Shown: piece after piece, positions 43,342 to 50,930 of the stretch | Numbering within the stretch: position 1 is the stretch's first letter | Layout of the letters: the number at the start of each line of letters is the position of its first letter | Origin: Thermococcus sp. | Lineage (GTDB): Archaea > Methanobacteriota_B > Thermococci > Thermococcales > Thermococcaceae | Direction: 5' to 3' | NCBI RefSeq assembly: GCF_027052235.1 | Contig: NZ_JALUFF010000027.1 | Coordinates: 1 to 64,000, forward strand | DNA length: 64,000 nucleotides | Notes under the pieces: generated by a model | Told to the model about the DNA's origin: nothing | The model's input: only the letters and a program-made list of their open reading frames with translations | The model's database searches: none | Made by a program: the position numbers and the translations under genes

Positions 43342-44337
43342 ATGCTTATCGGAGAACTCAGGGAGATGACCTCCGTCCCCGGAATTTCCGGCTACGAGGA
43401 GAAGGTCAGGGAAAAGATAGCCGAGTGGGTGGAACCCTACGCGGATTACACAATTGACGCCATCGGAAACCTCCTCGTCGAGCTCGGCGAGGGCGAACTT
43501 AAGGGAATCTTCATGGCCCACATGGATGAGATCGGGCTTTTGATTACCGGAATCCGGCAGGATGGGAAGCTGACCTTCAGGAAAATCGGAGGAATAGACG
43601 ACAGGCTTCTGTACGGGAGGCATTTAGACGTTGTCACCGAGAACGGGAAGCTCGACGGTGTTATCGGCGTCCTGCCCGTTCACCTTAACCTTGAGCGGAA
43701 GTTCGACACGGTTCCGTGGAGCAAGCTTGTCATTGATATAGGCGCGGAGAGCAGGGAAGAGGCGGAAAAGCTCGGCGTTAAGGTTCTCGACTACGCGGTC
43801 TTCAAGAAGCACTTCGCGGTTCTGAACGGCCGTTACGTCTCGACCCGCTCGCTGGATGACCGCTTTGGCGTTGTGGCGCTCGTTGAGGCAATCAAAGATC
43901 TCGTCGACCACGACCTCGATGGGAGGTGGATGTTTGCCTTCACCGTTCAGGAGGAGATAGGCCTCAAGGGCGCGCGCTTTTTGGCGGAGAGGTACTCGCC
44001 CAAGTACGCGTTCGCAATAGACTCCTTCGCCTGCTGTGGAGATTTGACCGGCGACGTTAAGCTTGGCGGGGGAGCGGTCATAAGGGCCGTCGACAGCTCC
44101 GCCATCTACACCAGAGCTCTCGCAAGGAAGGTCGCTGAAATCGCTCAAAGGAACGAAATCCCTCTTCAGGTTGGCGTTACAGGCGGTGGAACCGACGCAT
44201 CGGTCTTCCAGCACAAGAGCGAGGTTCTCGCTTTGAGCGTGCCCATTAAATACCTCCACAGCGAGGTCGAGATGCTTCATCTCGGCGACCTTAAGACGCT
44301 GATAAAGCTCATCGAGGCTATCGCCTTTGAGCTTTAG
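43342..44337 (+). CDS. M42 family (TET-type) aminopeptidase
   Basis: 331-residue zinc/cobalt aminopeptidase of the kind that assembles into dodecameric TET particles and trims peptides released by the proteasome or Lon. Metal ligands are in MAHMDEIG (H60, D62), STRSLDDRFG (Asp bridging), TVQEEIGLKGA (Glu-Glu), IDSFACCGD and KYLHSEVE (His). The FACCGD sequence, with two cysteines beside the metal Asp, is less common. ATG 43342 follows GAGGTGCGTTGAG; the frame from 43327 is inside that site. Confidence 0.93.
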   Translation: MLIGELREMTSVPGISGYEEKVREKIAEWVEPYADYTIDAIGNLLVELGEGELKGIFMAHMDEIGLLITGIRQDGKLTFRKIGGIDDRLLYGRHLDVVTENGKLDGVIGVLPVHLNLERKFDTVPWSKLVIDIGAESREEAEKLGVKVLDYAVFKKHFAVLNGRYVSTRSLDDRFGVVALVEAIKDLVDHDLDGRWMFAFTVQEEIGLKGARFLAERYSPKYAFAIDSFACCGDLTGDVKLGGGAVIRAVDSSAIYTRALARKVAEIAQRNEIPLQVGVTGGGTDASVFQHKSEVLALSVPIKYLHSEVEMLHLGDLKTLIKLIEAIAFEL

Positions 44338-44378
44338 CCTCTCGGTTCATTCAATTTGGGGAAAGCGGAGGTGGTCGT

Positions 44379-45155
44379 TTGCTCAAATACCTGCTCAAAT
44401 ACGCCGGCTACTTTGCGATTGGGGTCTTCATAGGGCTCCTCGCTGCAATGTTCGGGCTCGGAGGGGGTTTTCTTATAGTGCCTACCCTCAACTTCCTCGG
44501 AGTTGAGATACATCATGCCGTTGGAACTTCGAGTGCAGCTGTGGTTTTCACGTCGCTAAGCTCGGCCATAGCGTATCACAGGCAGCGCAGAATCCACTAC
44601 AAAGCCGGTCTTCTGTTGGCCTCAACGGCCGTTCCGGGTGCATACATAGGAGCATGGTCAACGAGCTACATAAGCTCCGCCCAGCTCAAGGTCATCTTCG
44701 GTGTTGTGCTCTTCCTCGTCTCGATAAAGATTTACAGGAAGAAAAGCGCCGAGCCGCACGAGGTCAGGCTTGAAGATGTGAAGCTCGACTACAGGCTCAT
44801 CCCGGTTGGCGGCTTCATAGCCGGAATCGCCAGCGGTCTGCTCGGCATAGGCGGTGGTGCCATAAACGTGCCCTTCCTTACAGCCATCGGTTTTCCGATA
44901 CACTACGCGGTGGCAACTTCAAGCTTTGCCATCGTTTTCACGGCAACGAGCGGGGCTTTGAAGCACTACATGATGGGCAACGTCGAAGTTGAGTGGCTTC
45001 TCCTCCTCGTTCCCGGGTTGATAATCGGCGCCCAGCTCGGTGCTAAGATAGCGAAGAGGACTAAGGCTTCTTCCCTCGGCAAGGCCTTCGCCATAGTTCT
45101 GGCCTTTTTAGCTGTGAGAATGGTTCTCAAGGGGCTGGGCTACCCGGTTCCGTAG
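44379..45155 (+). CDS. TSUP family (TauE/SafE) anion exporter, copy 1
   Basis: 258-residue membrane protein with about eight helices in two repeats, each beginning with a glycine-rich motif: LAAMFGLGGGFLIVPTL and ASGLLGIGGGAINVPFL. TSUP proteins carry sulfite, sulfoacetate, thiosulfate or related anions. The start is TTG, with GGAGGTG five bases upstream. A paralogue lies 580 bases downstream on the same strand, with a membrane-protein gene on the other strand between them. Sulfur metabolism is central to Thermococcales, so sulfur oxyanion export is plausible. Confidence 0.9.
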   Translation: MLKYLLKYAGYFAIGVFIGLLAAMFGLGGGFLIVPTLNFLGVEIHHAVGTSSAAVVFTSLSSAIAYHRQRRIHYKAGLLLASTAVPGAYIGAWSTSYISSAQLKVIFGVVLFLVSIKIYRKKSAEPHEVRLEDVKLDYRLIPVGGFIAGIASGLLGIGGGAINVPFLTAIGFPIHYAVATSSFAIVFTATSGALKHYMMGNVEVEWLLLLVPGLIIGAQLGAKIAKRTKASSLGKAFAIVLAFLAVRMVLKGLGYPVP

Positions 45156-45663
45156 CCCCTTTTCTTCTGATTTTGATGTATATACCTAGGAGTATCGCCG
45201 AAACCGCCAGCGAGATAAGCCACGCAACGATAAGGGGCTTGTCGTAGGGGTAGTAGAGCCCGCCCAGTCCATCCACGAGGAAAGAGGGTATCATTATGGG
45301 GAGCAACATCAAGGCCAGCAAAAGCCCGATAAAGCCCCCTGCAATGAAAACCAGAATGTTTGGACTTCCATAGCCCATCTGACCCCTGATTGGGCCTTCC
45401 GCCCAGTAGCCGAGGAGAATTGTGAGTGTTGTTACAATCCCCGCGCCAAGGGGATGAAGGGGACTCAGCTTTCCTCTTCTCCACTCGATTAGCCCGTAGG
45501 CGGTTGCGATGATAAGAAATGCTCCAGCACAGGACATCCAGGCGGAGAGGTCTTTGTAAAAACCGTAGGGAGCGTCCCAGTTGGCGAAGGCTATTGCCCC
45601 CGGCTGGGTGAGGGTGAACGCCAGACTGACGAGGAACCAGTAGAGGATGACCTTTGGTCTCAT
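45127..45663 (-). CDS. Membrane protein between the two TSUP genes
   Basis: 178-residue integral membrane protein, about five helices, no recognised family. The ATG at 45663 is chosen because a TATA-like box (CTTTTTTAG, about 45685-45693) lies 25 bases away and no ribosome site exists, so the mRNA would be leaderless. The last 29 bases overlap the end of the upstream TSUP gene on the other strand. Its neighbours suggest a link with the TSUP exporters, but nothing in the protein confirms it. Confidence 0.7.
   Translation of the reverse strand: MRPKVILYWFLVSLAFTLTQPGAIAFANWDAPYGFYKDLSAWMSCAGAFLIIATAYGLIEWRRGKLSPLHPLGAGIVTTLTILLGYWAEGPIRGQMGYGSPNILVFIAGGFIGLLLALMLLPIMIPSFLVDGLGGLYYPYDKPLIVAWLISLAVSAILLGIYIKIRRKGATEPGSPAP
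45137..45158. terminator. Hairpin at the convergent end of TSUP copy 1
   Basis: GGGCTAC and GTAGCCC with an eight-base loop form a perfect inverted repeat over the TSUP stop codon, followed by CCTTTTCTTCT on the plus strand. It also lies in the last codons of the opposite gene. Confidence 0.5.
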
Positions 45664-45733
45664 ATTTTCAGTTTTCACAAACACTAAAAAAGGCTTTCGT
45701 CAGTTTTTTAAGAGGCCCTTCCAATCTTTTCCC

Positions 45734-46465
45734 ATGCTCTCCTACCTCCTCGACTTCCTCATCGGGCTCGTCATCGGGCTCATTGCAGGGCTTTTCGGCA
45801 TAGGCGGTGGTTTTTTAATAGTCCCGACCCTGACGATGCTCGGTGAGCCAATTCATCTCGCCATAGGAACCAGCCTTGCCTGCATAGCAATAAGTGCTTT
45901 CGCCTCGGCCTACACCCACCTCCGGAAGGGGACGGTTCTATTTCGGGTGGTTCTCATAAAGGAGGCATTTTCCATACCAACCGCCGTGCTGGGCGCTTAC
46001 CTTTCGACGTTTTTTCCTGACAGGCTACTTAAGGTGATTTTCGCCCTTCTGCTAATCTATCTCGCCTACGTCATGGCGAAGGAAAAGAGGGAGTGCGTCC
46101 CCGAGGTGGGGGAGGTGAACTACCGGCGTGTTCCCGTCGTGGGGGTTCTGGCGGGCCTGACTTCTGGCCTTCTCGGTATAAGCGGTGGCGTCCTCAACGT
46201 CCCCCTGTTCCACACCTACATAGGTCTTCCGATGAGATACGCCGTAGGCACGTCGAGCCTCTCGCTCTTCTTTACGGCCCTTGCAGGGGCACTCGCCCAC
46301 TACAGGCTCGGGCAGGTTGACGTTTATTCGGCGATCATCCTCGCACCTGGCCTCATCGTCGGAGCGAGAGCTGGTGCGATGGCCGTTCACAGGCTCAATC
46401 CGGTAATTTTGAGGAAGGCCTTTGCCGTTATACTCGTCCTCGTTGCCCTGAAAATGATGCTGTGA
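45734..46465 (+). CDS. TSUP family (TauE/SafE) anion exporter, copy 2
   Basis: 243-residue paralogue of the protein at 44379-45155 with the same two glycine-rich repeat motifs (IAGLFGIGGGFLIVPTL and TSGLLGISGGVLNVPLF). The second differs by GISGG in place of GIGGG. ATG 45734 is chosen: a TATA box (TTTTTTAAG, about 45697-45705) is at the right distance for a leaderless or very short-leader transcript, and the longer frame from 45647 would start inside the divergent gene. The short gene at 46476 follows and is probably co-transcribed. Confidence 0.88.
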   Translation: MLSYLLDFLIGLVIGLIAGLFGIGGGFLIVPTLTMLGEPIHLAIGTSLACIAISAFASAYTHLRKGTVLFRVVLIKEAFSIPTAVLGAYLSTFFPDRLLKVIFALLLIYLAYVMAKEKRECVPEVGEVNYRRVPVVGVLAGLTSGLLGISGGVLNVPLFHTYIGLPMRYAVGTSSLSLFFTALAGALAHYRLGQVDVYSAIILAPGLIVGARAGAMAVHRLNPVILRKAFAVILVLVALKMML

Positions 46466-46475
46466 GGTGTTTCCA

Positions 46476-46754
46476 ATGGAGGAACTGCTGGAAAAGGTTA
46501 GGGAAAAGTTCGGGATTGAAGTTGCCGAGAACGACATGGGCTCCGCTTGGAAGCTCGTGGAGCGCCTTGAGGAAAAGGGCTGGGTCGTCTACATCATAAC
46601 AGGAAGGGGGAGGAAGCAGGTCGACGCGTGGCACGAGAACTTCGGGACGCTCTTTGCCCAGTTTGGAGAAAATCCAAACTTCAGAAGCGTCTTTGAGGGC
46701 ATATTAACGGTCGCACTCCTCGCGAAGGAACTCGAAGAGAAGGGCGTGTTATAA
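46476..46754 (+). CDS. Conserved small protein of unknown function
   Basis: 92-residue soluble protein with alternating helices and strands (EELLEKVREKFGIEVAEND, WKLVERLEEKGWVVYIITGRGRKQVDAWHENFGTLFAQFG). No family recognised. ATG 46476 follows GAGGTG by seven bases, and that site overlaps the end of the TSUP gene, so the two are co-translated. It might be a cytoplasmic partner of the exporter. It converges with the tRNA gene. Confidence 0.72.
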   Translation: MEELLEKVREKFGIEVAENDMGSAWKLVERLEEKGWVVYIITGRGRKQVDAWHENFGTLFAQFGENPNFRSVFEGILTVALLAKELEEKGVL

Positions 46755-46768
46755 GGCTCAAAAACAGC

Positions 46769-46846
46769 TGGTAGCGGGGGGAGGATTTGAACCTCCGACC
46801 TCCGGGTTATGAGCCCGGCGGGCACTCCTAGCTGCCCCACCCCGCT
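46769..46846 (-). tRNA. Initiator tRNA-Met (CAU)
   Basis: Complete 78-base cloverleaf on the minus strand with encoded CCA. Acceptor arm AGCGGGG/CCCCGCT gives the A1-U72 pair, the anticodon stem has three consecutive G-C pairs (GGG-CTCATAA-CCC), and the anticodon is CAT; together these are the marks of an initiator tRNA. The T arm is GGAGG-TTCAAAT-CCTCC. A TATA box (TTTATAAAC, 46878-46886) lies about 35 bases upstream, and a second box for the next gene lies back to back with it. Confidence 0.96.
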
Positions 46847-46937
46847 GCTCAACCCGTTTTTTAGTGTCCGGGGGAGGTTTATAAATCTTTCGGGGTGGCC
46901 TTTATATTCTCCCGGACGAACTTGGGATGGTGGTTGT

Positions 46938-48098
46938 ATGTACCTGACGAAGGAAGAGGAGCTGGTTCTGGCCGGGGAGTACGGCTACGCTCTCCAGAAG
47001 GCGATGGAGATACTCGTCGCCCTCGGGGATATCTACGGCGCCGACAGGCTCATCCCGATAAAGAGCGCCCAAGTAGCGGGAGTCTCTTACAAGAACATAG
47101 GCGAGGCCGGAATCGAGTTCCTGCGCGACTTTGTGAACGCCGGGGCGAAGGTCTCTGTTTACACCACCCTGAACCCGGCTGGAATAGGCGACGACGAGTT
47201 CATGGAGAAGCAGGCCGAGGTTCTCAATCTCTACCGCGAGATGGGGATAGAAGTCACATCAACCTGCACCCCCTACTACGGCGCGAACCTGCCAAAGTTC
47301 GGCGACCACATAGCATGGAGCGAGAGTTCAGCGGTTATTTTCGCGAACTCCGTAATTGGTGCTAGAACGAACAGGGAGGGCGGACCATCGAGCCTCGCCT
47401 CCGCCATAGTTGGAAAAACTCCAAACTACGGACTGCATCTTGAGGAGAACAGAAAGGCGACTGTAATCGTCGATGTCCAAGCGAAGGTGAAAACCTTCGT
47501 CGACTACGCGACTCTGGGCTACCACCTCGGCAGGGCCCTTGGGAACGACGTTCCCTACTTCAGGGGCATAAGGCCCGAAAAAACCGAGTTCCTGAAAGAG
47601 ATGGGCGCGTCGATGGCAGCTAGCGGTTCTATAGCGCTCTACCACGTCGAGGGCGAGACACCGGAGTATAAGGGGGCAATAGTAGATAAACTCGAAACGA
47701 TAACAGTTGAAGATGGCGACATCAAAGCCGTTAGGGAGCAGTTCAGCGACGACTGGAGCGAGATAGATATGATACTCATCGGCTGTCCGCACGCTTCCAT
47801 CATAGAGGTGAAGGAAATAGCGGAACTTCTGGCGATGCGCGGAAGGCCCCTGAAGATACCGCTCTTCATAACGGCTAGCAGAGCTGTGAAAGCACTGGCT
47901 GACAGCTTGGGCTATACCGATGTGATAGAGCGCTACAACGGGAGGATTATAGCCGATTCCTGCTTCGTTGTTTCGCCGATAAAGGGCTGGTATAATGGCA
48001 TAGCGACCAACAGCGGGAAGTCAGCTTTCTACTTCCGCTCCTTCGGGTTTAACGTCAGACTTGACGACGCCGAGAACCTCATAAAGGAGGCCCCGTGA
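46938..48098 (+). CDS. Phosphomevalonate dehydratase large subunit (AcnX)
   Basis: 386-residue aconitase-X catalytic subunit. In archaea this protein, with the small subunit that follows, dehydrates 5-phosphomevalonate to trans-anhydromevalonate 5-phosphate in the modified mevalonate route to isoprenoid lipids. It carries the AcnX blocks LTKEEELVLAGEYGYALQKAMEILVALGDIYGADRLIPI, TTLNPAGIGDD, STCTPYYGANLPKFGDHIAWSESSAVIFANSVIGARTNREGGPSSLASAI, and an iron-sulfur type Cys in LIGCPHAS and IADSCFVVSPI. ATG 46938 follows GGTGGTTGT with CTTTATATTC as TATA box near 46902; the longer frame from 46809 would run through the tRNA. Confidence 0.93.
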   Translation: MYLTKEEELVLAGEYGYALQKAMEILVALGDIYGADRLIPIKSAQVAGVSYKNIGEAGIEFLRDFVNAGAKVSVYTTLNPAGIGDDEFMEKQAEVLNLYREMGIEVTSTCTPYYGANLPKFGDHIAWSESSAVIFANSVIGARTNREGGPSSLASAIVGKTPNYGLHLEENRKATVIVDVQAKVKTFVDYATLGYHLGRALGNDVPYFRGIRPEKTEFLKEMGASMAASGSIALYHVEGETPEYKGAIVDKLETITVEDGDIKAVREQFSDDWSEIDMILIGCPHASIIEVKEIAELLAMRGRPLKIPLFITASRAVKALADSLGYTDVIERYNGRIIADSCFVVSPIKGWYNGIATNSGKSAFYFRSFGFNVRLDDAENLIKEAP

Positions 48099-48107
48099 GG
48101 TGGGAGA

Positions 48108-48500
48108 ATGAAGCTTAAGGGAAGGAAAATCGTTGGTGGAAAGGTGGAGGGAGAGCTCATAGTTTCTCAAAAGCCCCTCTCCTTTTTGGGTGGGGTTGAC
48201 CCCGAGACCGGAGTCGTCACCGACGCTGAGAGCGACATACGCGGGGAGAGCATAGCCGGGAAGATACTCGCCTTCCCGCGTGGAAAGGGCTCGACAGTCG
48301 GTTCCTACGTCATCTACGCCCTCAAGAAGAACGGAAAGGCACCAAAGGCCATTATAGTCGGCGAGGCAGAGACTATAGTCGCGACCGGAGCAATAATAGC
48401 GGGCATTCCGATGGTGGACGGCATAGACGTCTCGAAGCTGAAGAGCGGGGTTAAGGTTAAGGTCGACGCTGACAGGGGTGAGGTTGAGGTCGAAGAATAA
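48108..48500 (+). CDS. Phosphomevalonate dehydratase small subunit (DUF126)
   Basis: 130-residue swivelling-domain partner of the AcnX large subunit encoded 9 bases upstream. The LSFLGGVDPETGVVTDAESDIRGESIAGKILAFPRGKGSTVGSYVIYAL stretch is the hallmark of the DUF126/aconitase-X swivel family; the PRGKGSTVGSY part shapes the active site. GAGGTGGGAG precedes the ATG. The two genes are one operon. Confidence 0.94.
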   Translation: MKLKGRKIVGGKVEGELIVSQKPLSFLGGVDPETGVVTDAESDIRGESIAGKILAFPRGKGSTVGSYVIYALKKNGKAPKAIIVGEAETIVATGAIIAGIPMVDGIDVSKLKSGVKVKVDADRGEVEVEE

Positions 48501-48533
48501 GCTTTTAACGTCATCACCATTAGGAGGAGTGCC

Positions 48534-49784
48534 ATGAGAAAGGGAATCTACGAGTGCGTTAGATGCGGTTACAGGGAAGTTAGGGACTCGACGGAGCCCA
48601 TGCTTGAAGGCTCGTGCCCCAAGTGCGGGGGAGACATGATACTCGTTGGCTACACAGATGAGACTTCTGAGGCTCCCCAGGAGACCCCTACAGTTCAGAC
48701 TTCGCCACCTCCAGAGCTTGAGGCTCTTCTCAGCCAGTTCTACGTTCTCTCATTCGTCGAGTCGGACGGCAACGTTCACGTCTTCGAGGTGAAGGAGATA
48801 CTTGAGAACAACTTTGAGCGGGTTTTAGTGGGGTTGGAAAGGTTCGGCTACTGGGGGGCACTAAAGAAGCGTCAGGGGAAGGTTCTCCTCTTTGTGTTCC
48901 CAGCCGGAGAGGTCAAGCCTGACAACCCTTGGTTGCCCTGGCTTTTCCTCCTGACCACGATACTCACGACGTTTTTCTCCGGTTACGTCTTGGCTCAGAC
49001 CTACATAGCAACCCTTGACCACTATTCTCTACCCGGTCTCAGAAATCCCTATCTTATAGCCCTCTCCTTCTCGGTCAGCGTTATGGCAATAATTGGCACC
49101 CACGAGCTCGGCCACAAGATAGCAGCTGCTTACCACGGCGTCAAGGCAACGATGCCCTACTTCATTCCCTTCCCCTTCAGCCTCATAGGAACCTTGGGGG
49201 CGGTTATACGCATAAAGTCTCCCCTTCCCACGAGGAACGCCGCTATAGACCTCGGCGTCAGCGGGCCGATAGCTGGCTTTCTGGTTGCGGTTCCGGTGAC
49301 TCTGATCGGACTGAAGATGTCGATAGTTGTTCCTCCAAGCTTAGTTCCCCAGCAGAGCGGTGGTGTCTACTTCGGCACGAACCTTCTTTTTGAGCTCCTG
49401 ATGAGGAGCGTCTTAAGGACTCCCAGTGACTACGTGGTTTTCCTTCACCCCGTCGCGGTCGCGGGATGGGTTGGAATTCTTGTAACGTTCCTGAACCTCA
49501 TCCCGGTTGCCCAGCTCGACGGAGGTCATGTGTTGAGGGCCTTCATAAGCGAGAGGGCTCACCGCTACATAACCCTCTTCGTGGCATTTCTTCTCTTCGG
49601 ACTCGGCTACCTCTGGTCCGGCTGGTTCATCTGGGGGCTCCTCGTTCTCTTCATAGGCATGGCCGGTAACCCGGGAGCCCTCGACGAGGTGAGCCCGATT
49701 TCAAAATCCCGCATCTTACTGGCTCTGGTTGCACTTCTGATATTCCTCCTAACGGCCACTCCGAGGCCCCTCTGGAGTACCTAA
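48534..49784 (+). CDS. Site-2 protease family membrane metalloprotease (M50)
   Basis: 416-residue intramembrane zinc protease. The N-terminus is a zinc ribbon (C8, C11, C28, C31), followed by a soluble domain, then about seven membrane helices with HELGH at 190-194 (catalytic Glu191) and the third zinc ligand in NLIPVAQLDGGHV. Site-2 proteases cut membrane-bound regulators such as anti-sigma factors and anchored transcription factors. Next to it, reading towards it, is an HTH regulator gene and then pilin-like genes. The two membrane-anchored winged-helix proteins at 47-3238 are the kind of substrate it could release, but this is inference. AGGAGG ribosome site. Confidence 0.93.
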   Translation: MRKGIYECVRCGYREVRDSTEPMLEGSCPKCGGDMILVGYTDETSEAPQETPTVQTSPPPELEALLSQFYVLSFVESDGNVHVFEVKEILENNFERVLVGLERFGYWGALKKRQGKVLLFVFPAGEVKPDNPWLPWLFLLTTILTTFFSGYVLAQTYIATLDHYSLPGLRNPYLIALSFSVSVMAIIGTHELGHKIAAAYHGVKATMPYFIPFPFSLIGTLGAVIRIKSPLPTRNAAIDLGVSGPIAGFLVAVPVTLIGLKMSIVVPPSLVPQQSGGVYFGTNLLFELLMRSVLRTPSDYVVFLHPVAVAGWVGILVTFLNLIPVAQLDGGHVLRAFISERAHRYITLFVAFLLFGLGYLWSGWFIWGLLVLFIGMAGNPGALDEVSPISKSRILLALVALLIFLLTATPRPLWST

Positions 49785-50338
49785 CCCCTTCTCCTCTCCT
49801 TGAGTATCTGCTCTATGTCATAGTATATCGAATCCCTGGAAACTCCGAAGACCCTCGCGAGTTCTGATATGTTGAGAATCTTTGGATTGTATTCAAAGGC
49901 CTTTAGGACACCCGCCAGAAGCTGTCTTCTCTCTTGGACGGTGAACTCGCGCAGAGGTTTTTTCCCCATTGGGATGTTGTATACTACAATACCAACCGCA
50001 TAGGTTCTCCTGGTTACGGGAGTCGTGTACGTCTTCACTTCAAAATCAACCACCGTTGCATCCTCGGGTATCTTGGTGTTAATTTTTCTGAGAACTTCAG
50101 AAATTGCATCCTCCTTTCCCCTTCCCGATGAGTAGTCCACTAGGATAACCTTTTTTGCCGGCAAATCTGGGGATACGTTAACTACCACCATGAGGTTCAT
50201 AAAGGCACCAAAGCTCAGTGAGATTTTTGAGGATTCTATTATCCCGGGGACACCACTTAGTATCTTTTCTGATCTTTGATTGAGTTCGGTGATACATTCT
50301 TCAATACTTGCAGACTCACATTGGAATGCAAACAACAA
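49781..50338 (-). CDS. HTH protein divergent from pilin-like genes
   Basis: 185-residue protein of unknown family. The first 130 residues are alpha/beta with no membrane helix; the C-terminal 50 (LREFTVQERRQLLAGVLKAFEYNPKILNISELARVFGVSRDSIYYDIEQILKERRR) form a helix-turn-helix (SELARVFGVSRDSIYYDIEQIL) with a basic tail. The start is a TTG after AAGGAGGGC. It shares a symmetrical TATA element with the divergent pilin-like gene and so probably controls it. Its stop overlaps the end of the site-2 protease gene by four bases on the other strand. Confidence 0.72.
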   Translation of the reverse strand: MLFAFQCESASIEECITELNQRSEKILSGVPGIIESSKISLSFGAFMNLMVVVNVSPDLPAKKVILVDYSSGRGKEDAISEVLRKINTKIPEDATVVDFEVKTYTTPVTRRTYAVGIVVYNIPMGKKPLREFTVQERRQLLAGVLKAFEYNPKILNISELARVFGVSRDSIYYDIEQILKERRRG

Positions 50339-50399
50339 TTTGTCGCCCTCCTTGCGACTTTTTCAATTATGAGTATTCTTCCCTCAATTTTGAGCAGAA

Positions 50400-50432
50400 A
50401 CTTATATAAATTTTTTTGAAAAGTATATAATT
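50400..50432. promoter_or_regulatory. Overlapping divergent promoters, HTH gene and pilin-like gene
   Basis: CTTATATAA at 50401-50409 reads as a TATA box on both strands: about 63 bases before the HTH gene on the minus strand and 50 bases before the pilin-like gene on the plus strand. A second box, AGTATATAATT (50422-50432), is too close to the AAGGAGG ribosome site (50444-50450) to be the main plus-strand promoter. Confidence 0.55.
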
Positions 50433-50458
50433 GAAAAAACCCTAAGGAGGTGATGTCC

Positions 50459-50635
50459 ATGAAGAGGAAGGCCCAGGGTGCGATTGAGTACCTGTTCATG
50501 ATTGCCGCCGCTCTGGTCATAATCCTGATAGTCGTTAGGCAGCTCAGGAACAAGGGAAGCAGCGCCAAGCAGACCGCTAGTGAAGCGGAGCAGCAGATAA
50601 ACAGCACGCTCCAGAGCCTGCTTAGCAGCGGGTGA
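50459..50635 (+). CDS. Small class III signal-peptide (pilin-like) protein
   Basis: 58-residue protein MKRKAQGAIEYLFMIAAALV followed by a hydrophobic stretch and a polar tail rich in Gln, Ser and Ala. KAQGAIEYL is the class III signal peptide; a prepilin peptidase would cut before Gln6, and the helix would pack into a filament core. So short a protein could be a minor pilin or a filament of the type found in Thermococcales. ATG 50459 follows AAGGAGGTGATGTCC. A second protein of the same class is encoded 107 bases downstream. Confidence 0.85.
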   Translation: MKRKAQGAIEYLFMIAAALVIILIVVRQLRNKGSSAKQTASEAEQQINSTLQSLLSSG

Positions 50636-50741
50636 AGGCTGAAGTTGGAAAGTTTCCAATTTTTCTTCTCAAGTTTTGAATTTTCTATTACTCAAAAAAG
50701 TTTTTAAGGAGTTGGTTATTATACAACATTCGGGATGAAGA

Positions 50742-50930
50742 ATGAAGCGTAGGGCCCAGACCTCGCTTGAGTTCGTGTTCATGATGGCTGGTGGTAGTCT
50801 TGTTGCCCTCTTTGTGATAAGAAGGTTCATTACTGCCAGGGCTTCCGCTATACACGTTGAGGGACATCAGATTAACACCACCGTCAACAGAACAACGGAT
50901 GTCCTTGAGTCAATGATTTCCACACCCTGA
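50742..50930 (+). CDS. Second small class III signal-peptide protein
   Basis: 62-residue protein with MKRRAQTSLEFVFMMAGGSL, again a class III signal peptide (QTSLEF), followed by a short hydrophobic helix and a polar C-terminus with one sequon (NRT). It has its own TATA box (GTTTTTAAGG, 50699-50708) and a GGGATGAAG site. It resembles the previous gene in size and plan but not in tail sequence. The last 21 bases overlap the end of the convergent glycosyltransferase gene. Confidence 0.82.
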   Translation: MKRRAQTSLEFVFMMAGGSLVALFVIRRFITARASAIHVEGHQINTTVNRTTDVLESMISTP

